From NCBI RefSeq assembly GCF_012113595.1, contig NZ_CP050831.1, forward strand, positions 4,526,001-4,590,000: DNA of 64,000 bases. The letters are read 5' to 3'. Made by a program: the position numbers and the translations under genes. Every line of letters starts with the position of its first letter. Positions within the stretch are counted from its first letter, which is position 1. Source of the stretch: Bacteroides faecium. Its GTDB lineage: Bacteria; Bacteroidota; Bacteroidia; Bacteroidales; Bacteroidaceae. The notes under the pieces are model-generated. The model searched no databases. It worked only from the letters and a program-made list of their open reading frames with translations, and was not told the DNA's origin. Positions 60,766-64,000 of this stretch are shown here, in pieces.

Positions 60766-60886
60766 GAGAATTAATAATTAAAAATTAAAAATTAAAAAAT
60801 GATAGTTGGGACTTTGTGAAATCGTCTTCTGGTAAACACAGCGTAGCTATTTCTCAATTCTCAATTCTCAATTCTCAATTTAATAA
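60766..60886. repeat. Heptamer repeats in the nqrA-nqrB gap
   Basis: On the left side ATTAAAA repeats about four times (60773-60800); on the right TTCTCAA repeats four times (60851-60880). They flank a core of about 45 bp with no frame. The right side, read on the minus strand, is ATTGAGA repeated, so the two sides resemble each other with A/G changes, as in a small inverted element inside an operon. Confidence 0.7.
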
Positions 60887-62059
60887 ATGAAAGCGTTAAG
60901 AAATTATCTCGATAAGATAAAGCCGAACTTTGAAGAAGGCGGCAAATTCCACGCATTCCAGTCGGTGTTCGACGGCTTCGAAACATTCCTGTTCGTGCCC
61001 AGCAAGACTGCGAAAACGGGAACGCATATACACGACGCGATTGACAGCAAACGCATCATGTCGATTGTGGTTATTTCGTTAGTACCGGCATTGCTGTTCG
61101 GTATGTACAATGTAGGTTACCAGCATTTTCACGCTACTCATACTCCGGGTAGCTTTATTGAAATGTTTGCTTACGGATTCCTGGCAGTACTGCCCAAAAT
61201 TATCGTATCTTATGTAGTAGGTCTTGGCATTGAGTTCGTCGTAGCCCAATGGAAGAAAGAAGAAATTCAGGAAGGGTTCCTTGTTTCAGGTATCCTGATC
61301 CCGATGATCGTTCCGGTAGACTGTCCGCTGTGGATTCTTGCCGTAGCTACTGCATTCTCTGTAATCTTCGCTAAAGAAGTATTCGGTGGTACAGGTATGA
61401 ACATCTTCAACGTTGCGTTGATTACCCGTGCATTCCTGTTCTTCGCATACCCGACCAAGATGTCCGGTGATGCCGTTTGGGTATCGGGCGACAGCATCTT
61501 CGGCCTGGGACAGTCGGTAGACGGATTAACCGTTGCCACTCCGCTGGGAGAAGCCGCTACAACCGGTGCTGCCCCTGCGTTTAACATGGATATGGTGACA
61601 GGTCTTATTCCGGGTTCTATCGGTGAAACAAGTGTGATTGCCATCCTGATTGGTGCCGTTATCCTTCTGTGGACAGGTATTGCAAGCTGGAAAACAATGA
61701 TTTCCGTATTTGTCGGCGGTGCATTCATGGCTTGGGTATTCAATGCCATCGGCATGGAAAACAACGCTATGGCTAACATGCCTTGGTACGAACATCTCGC
61801 TCTCGGCGGTTTCTGTTTCGGTGCCGTGTTTATGGCTACCGACCCTGTAACTTCCGCACGTACGGAAAAAGGTAAATATATCTTCGGATTCCTGATTGGT
61901 GTGATGGCTATCGTCATCCGCGTTTTGAACCCGGGTTATCCTGAAGGTATGATGCTTGCCATCCTGCTGATGAACATCTTCGCTCCGCTGATTGACTACT
62001 GTGTAGTACAGGGCAATATCGGCCGCCGCGAAAAACGCGCTATCAAGTCTAACCAATAA
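60887..62059 (+). CDS. nqrB: Na+-translocating NADH:quinone reductase subunit B
   Basis: A 390-residue inner-membrane subunit with about ten helices, homologous to RnfD. The covalent FMN is bound by the Thr of TVATPL (Thr218), and the riboflavin and ubiquinone sites lie in the following helices. VATAFSVIFAKEVFGGTGMNIFNVALITRAFLFFAYP is the family core. It begins after a long repeat-filled gap; nqrC follows after 7 bases. Confidence 0.96.
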   Translation: MKALRNYLDKIKPNFEEGGKFHAFQSVFDGFETFLFVPSKTAKTGTHIHDAIDSKRIMSIVVISLVPALLFGMYNVGYQHFHATHTPGSFIEMFAYGFLAVLPKIIVSYVVGLGIEFVVAQWKKEEIQEGFLVSGILIPMIVPVDCPLWILAVATAFSVIFAKEVFGGTGMNIFNVALITRAFLFFAYPTKMSGDAVWVSGDSIFGLGQSVDGLTVATPLGEAATTGAAPAFNMDMVTGLIPGSIGETSVIAILIGAVILLWTGIASWKTMISVFVGGAFMAWVFNAIGMENNAMANMPWYEHLALGGFCFGAVFMATDPVTSARTEKGKYIFGFLIGVMAIVIRVLNPGYPEGMMLAILLMNIFAPLIDYCVVQGNIGRREKRAIKSNQ

Positions 62060-62066
62060 ATACCGA

Positions 62067-62747
62067 ATGAAAATGAATACAAATAGTAATAGTTATACTA
62101 TCATTTATGCTTCGGTAATGGTTATTATCGTAGCATTCCTGCTGGCATTCGTTAGCTCTTCATTGAAAGATATACAGGATACGAATGTGCAACTTGACAC
62201 GAAGAAGCAAATCCTTGCCGCATTGAATATCAAGAATGTGGAAGATGCGGATGCTGAATATCAGAAATATGTAAAAGGCGATATGCTGATGAACGTAGAC
62301 GGCACGCTGACTGAAAACACAGGCGATTTTGCTACCAACTACGAAAAAGAAGCGAAAGAAGAACAACGTCTTCACGTATTCGTATGTGAAGTGGACGGTC
62401 AGACAAAATATGTGGTTCCTGTTTACGGTGCCGGTCTGTGGGGCGCTATCTGGGGATACATTGCACTGAACGAAGATAAGGATACTGTATATGGTACTTA
62501 CTTCTCTCATGCAAGTGAAACTCCGGGTCTGGGTGCTGAAATTGCGACCGACATGTTCCAACATGAGTTCGTAGGCAAGAAGACATTGGAGAATGGCTCT
62601 GTTGCTTTGGGTGTTGTAAAACACGGCAAAGTGGAGAAAGCTGATTATCAGGTGGACGGAATCTCCGGCGGTACGATCACTTCTGTAGGTGTGGATGTCA
62701 TGCTGAAGACCTGTCTGAATAGTTACATGAGTTTTTTAACTAAATAA
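62067..62747 (+). CDS. nqrC: Na+-translocating NADH:quinone reductase subunit C
   Basis: A 226-residue subunit with one N-terminal helix (about 10-32) and a periplasmic FMN-binding domain. The FMN-linking Thr203 lies in SGGTITS. ETPGLGAEI is the conserved FMN-site loop. A second ATG two codons on could also start it. Confidence 0.95.
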   Translation: MKMNTNSNSYTIIYASVMVIIVAFLLAFVSSSLKDIQDTNVQLDTKKQILAALNIKNVEDADAEYQKYVKGDMLMNVDGTLTENTGDFATNYEKEAKEEQRLHVFVCEVDGQTKYVVPVYGAGLWGAIWGYIALNEDKDTVYGTYFSHASETPGLGAEIATDMFQHEFVGKKTLENGSVALGVVKHGKVEKADYQVDGISGGTITSVGVDVMLKTCLNSYMSFLTK

Positions 62748-62766
62748 TTAAGGAGAAGAAAAGAAT

Positions 62767-63408
62767 ATGGGACAACTGTTTTCAAAGAGAAATAAAGAAG
62801 TATTCTCTGCTCCGCTGGGAATAGATAATCCGGTAACCGTACAGGTGCTTGGTATCTGTTCTGCACTTGCTGTTACCGCAAAACTGGAACCCGCTATCGT
62901 TATGGGACTTTCGGTAACGGTTATCACGGCATTTGCTAATGTTGTTATTTCACTGTTGCGCAAGACCATTCCTAACCGTATCCGTATCATCGTTCAGTTG
63001 GTTGTGGTAGCTGCCTTGGTTACTATCGTAAGTGAGATTCTGAAAGCGTTTGCTTATGACGTAAGCGTTCAGCTCTCTGTATATGTAGGTTTGATTATTA
63101 CCAACTGTATCCTCATGGGACGTTTGGAAGCATTTGCCATGCAGAATGGTCCTTGGGAATCTTTCCTGGATGGCGTTGGTAATGGTTTGGGATATGCCAA
63201 GATTCTGGTAATCGTCGCTTTCTTCCGCGAGCTGCTGGGTTCGGGAACTCTGCTCGGTTTCAATATCTTGAACTATGAGCCTATTCAAAAGATAGGATAT
63301 GTGAACAACGGTCTGATGTTGATGCCGCCGATGGCGTTGATTATCGTAGCCTGCATCATTTGGTATCAACGTGCACGTCACAAAGAACTGCAAGAAGAAA
63401 GTAATTAA
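62767..63408 (+). CDS. nqrD: Na+-translocating NADH:quinone reductase subunit D
   Basis: A 213-residue inner-membrane subunit with six helices, homologous to RnfE. It has GICSALAVTAKLEPAIVMGLSVT and NCILMGRLEAFAMQNGPW, which holds a Cys near the membrane centre that shares an iron site with NqrE. It lies 19 bases after nqrC. Confidence 0.95.
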   Translation: MGQLFSKRNKEVFSAPLGIDNPVTVQVLGICSALAVTAKLEPAIVMGLSVTVITAFANVVISLLRKTIPNRIRIIVQLVVVAALVTIVSEILKAFAYDVSVQLSVYVGLIITNCILMGRLEAFAMQNGPWESFLDGVGNGLGYAKILVIVAFFRELLGSGTLLGFNILNYEPIQKIGYVNNGLMLMPPMALIIVACIIWYQRARHKELQEESN

Positions 63409-63450
63409 TAAAGATGGAGATCTCTTCATCCTTAATTCTTAATTGAAGAT

Positions 63451-64000
63451 ATGGAACATTTATTAAGTTTATTCGTCCGCTCTATCTTTGTGGACAACAT
63501 GATATTCGCATTCTTCCTGGGTATGTGTTCATACCTGGCTGTATCGAAGAATGTGAAGACCGCCGTAGGACTGGGTATCGCCGTGACTTTCGTGTTGCTG
63601 GTGACGTTGCCGGTCAACTATCTGTTGCAAACCAAGGTGCTGGCTGCCAATGCTATCATCGAAGGCGTTGACCTCAGCTTCCTGAGTTTTATTCTTTTCA
63701 TTGCCGTTATTGCCGGTATCGTGCAATTGGTAGAGATGGTGGTAGAACGCTTCAGCCCGTCGCTGTACGCTTCACTGGGTATCTTCCTGCCGTTGATTGC
63801 CGTTAACTGTGCTATCATGGGTGCTTCCCTGTTTATGCAGCAACGTATCAACCTCGGTCCGAGCGACCCGAAATATATTGGTGACATCTGGGACGCTCTT
63901 TCTTATGCACTCGGTTCGGGTATCGGTTGGTTGCTGGCTATCGTCGGCCTGGCTGCTATCCGCGAAAAGATGGCTTACTCTGACGTGCCTGCTCCGTTGA
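63451..64000 (+). CDS. nqrE: Na+-translocating NADH:quinone reductase subunit E, 3' end missing
   Basis: The first 183 codons of NqrE, cut by the window edge. It starts MEHLLSLFVRSIFVDNMIFAFFLGMCSYLAVS, with the Cys that binds the NqrD/E iron centre, and has VNCAIMGASLFM in a later helix, the second iron-site Cys. The gap from nqrD contains two TTAATTC-like heptamers. nqrF (NADH, FAD, 2Fe-2S subunit) should follow. Confidence 0.95.
   Translation, partial: MEHLLSLFVRSIFVDNMIFAFFLGMCSYLAVSKNVKTAVGLGIAVTFVLLVTLPVNYLLQTKVLAANAIIEGVDLSFLSFILFIAVIAGIVQLVEMVVERFSPSLYASLGIFLPLIAVNCAIMGASLFMQQRINLGPSDPKYIGDIWDALSYALGSGIGWLLAIVGLAAIREKMAYSDVPAPL

Noticed and set aside
60766..60886. A second promoter or riboswitch before nqrB
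   Set aside because: No TAnnTTTG element at a good distance and no recognised aptamer structure; the gap is mainly simple repeats.

Overview
The window reads as a stretch of chromosome from a gut Bacteroides (B. thetaiotaomicron/ovatus-like). The signs are TonB-dependent receptors with carboxypeptidase-regulatory N-terminal domains, Bacteroidales families (DUF5686, DUF4251, DUF4248, DUF4373), a complete start of a Na+-translocating NADH:quinone reductase operon, no encoded CCA on the tRNA, and promoters of the Bacteroides type (TTTG, 19-21 bases, TAnnTTTG) instead of -35/-10 boxes. No species call is possible from reading alone.

Layout. (1) 1-13.7 kb is housekeeping: the end of cydB, a D-2-hydroxyacid dehydrogenase, rarA, a large DUF5686 outer-membrane protein, an unusual WecB-family protein, a TRIC-type channel, a DUF4251 protein, a lemA/M48 protease pair, a lone ECF sigma factor, an OmpA lipoprotein overlapping mtgA, and a MATE exporter. 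(2) 13.7-29.7 kb holds a secreted double esterase, a PAS histidine kinase, tRNA-Lys, ettA, a TonB receptor plus an OB-fold-rich lipoprotein, a second, larger TonB receptor sharing an upstream element with the first, and a DNase-I-like EEP protein. (3) 29.8-57.1 kb is a long minus-strand exopolysaccharide region: a BamA-like barrel, a short TolC-like protein, a Wzz-like chain-length protein, a Wzy/ligase-type polymerase, eight glycosyltransferases, a flippase, a methyltransferase, a lipoprotein with deacetylase-like motifs and a hybrid histidine kinase. It is split in two by (4) a mostly plus-strand, GC-richer module at about 42.3-47.8 kb: a DUF4373 protein, a T7-gp4-like primase-helicase, DUF4248, a MNT/HEPN pair, an HU-like protein, a 30-residue peptide and a T7-lysozyme-type amidase. 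(5) 57-64 kb contains a C1B aminopeptidase, an inverted pair of about 200-bp noncoding repeats, and nqrABCDE (nqrE runs off the end).

The most unusual non-gene structure is a set of short tandem arrays with a period near two DNA turns. There are six 22-bp units at 5618-5744, six 23/24-bp units at 55731-55859 and four to five 22-bp units at 43376-43483. Each array has a different sequence, each sits just after a stop codon, and the first two are built from hairpin-forming palindromes. A fourth array, upstream of the HU-like gene, has an exact 10-bp period. The most unusual protein is the WecB homologue at 5769-6854, in which three of the four catalytic positions known from the family appear substituted.

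Genes of the polysaccharide region are tightly packed with several stop/start overlaps, which suggests one or two long transcripts. No initiating sugar-phosphate transferase, Wza-type exporter, tyrosine kinase or UpxY/UpxZ regulator is visible, so the pathway must borrow these functions from elsewhere or work differently from a standard Bacteroides capsule locus.
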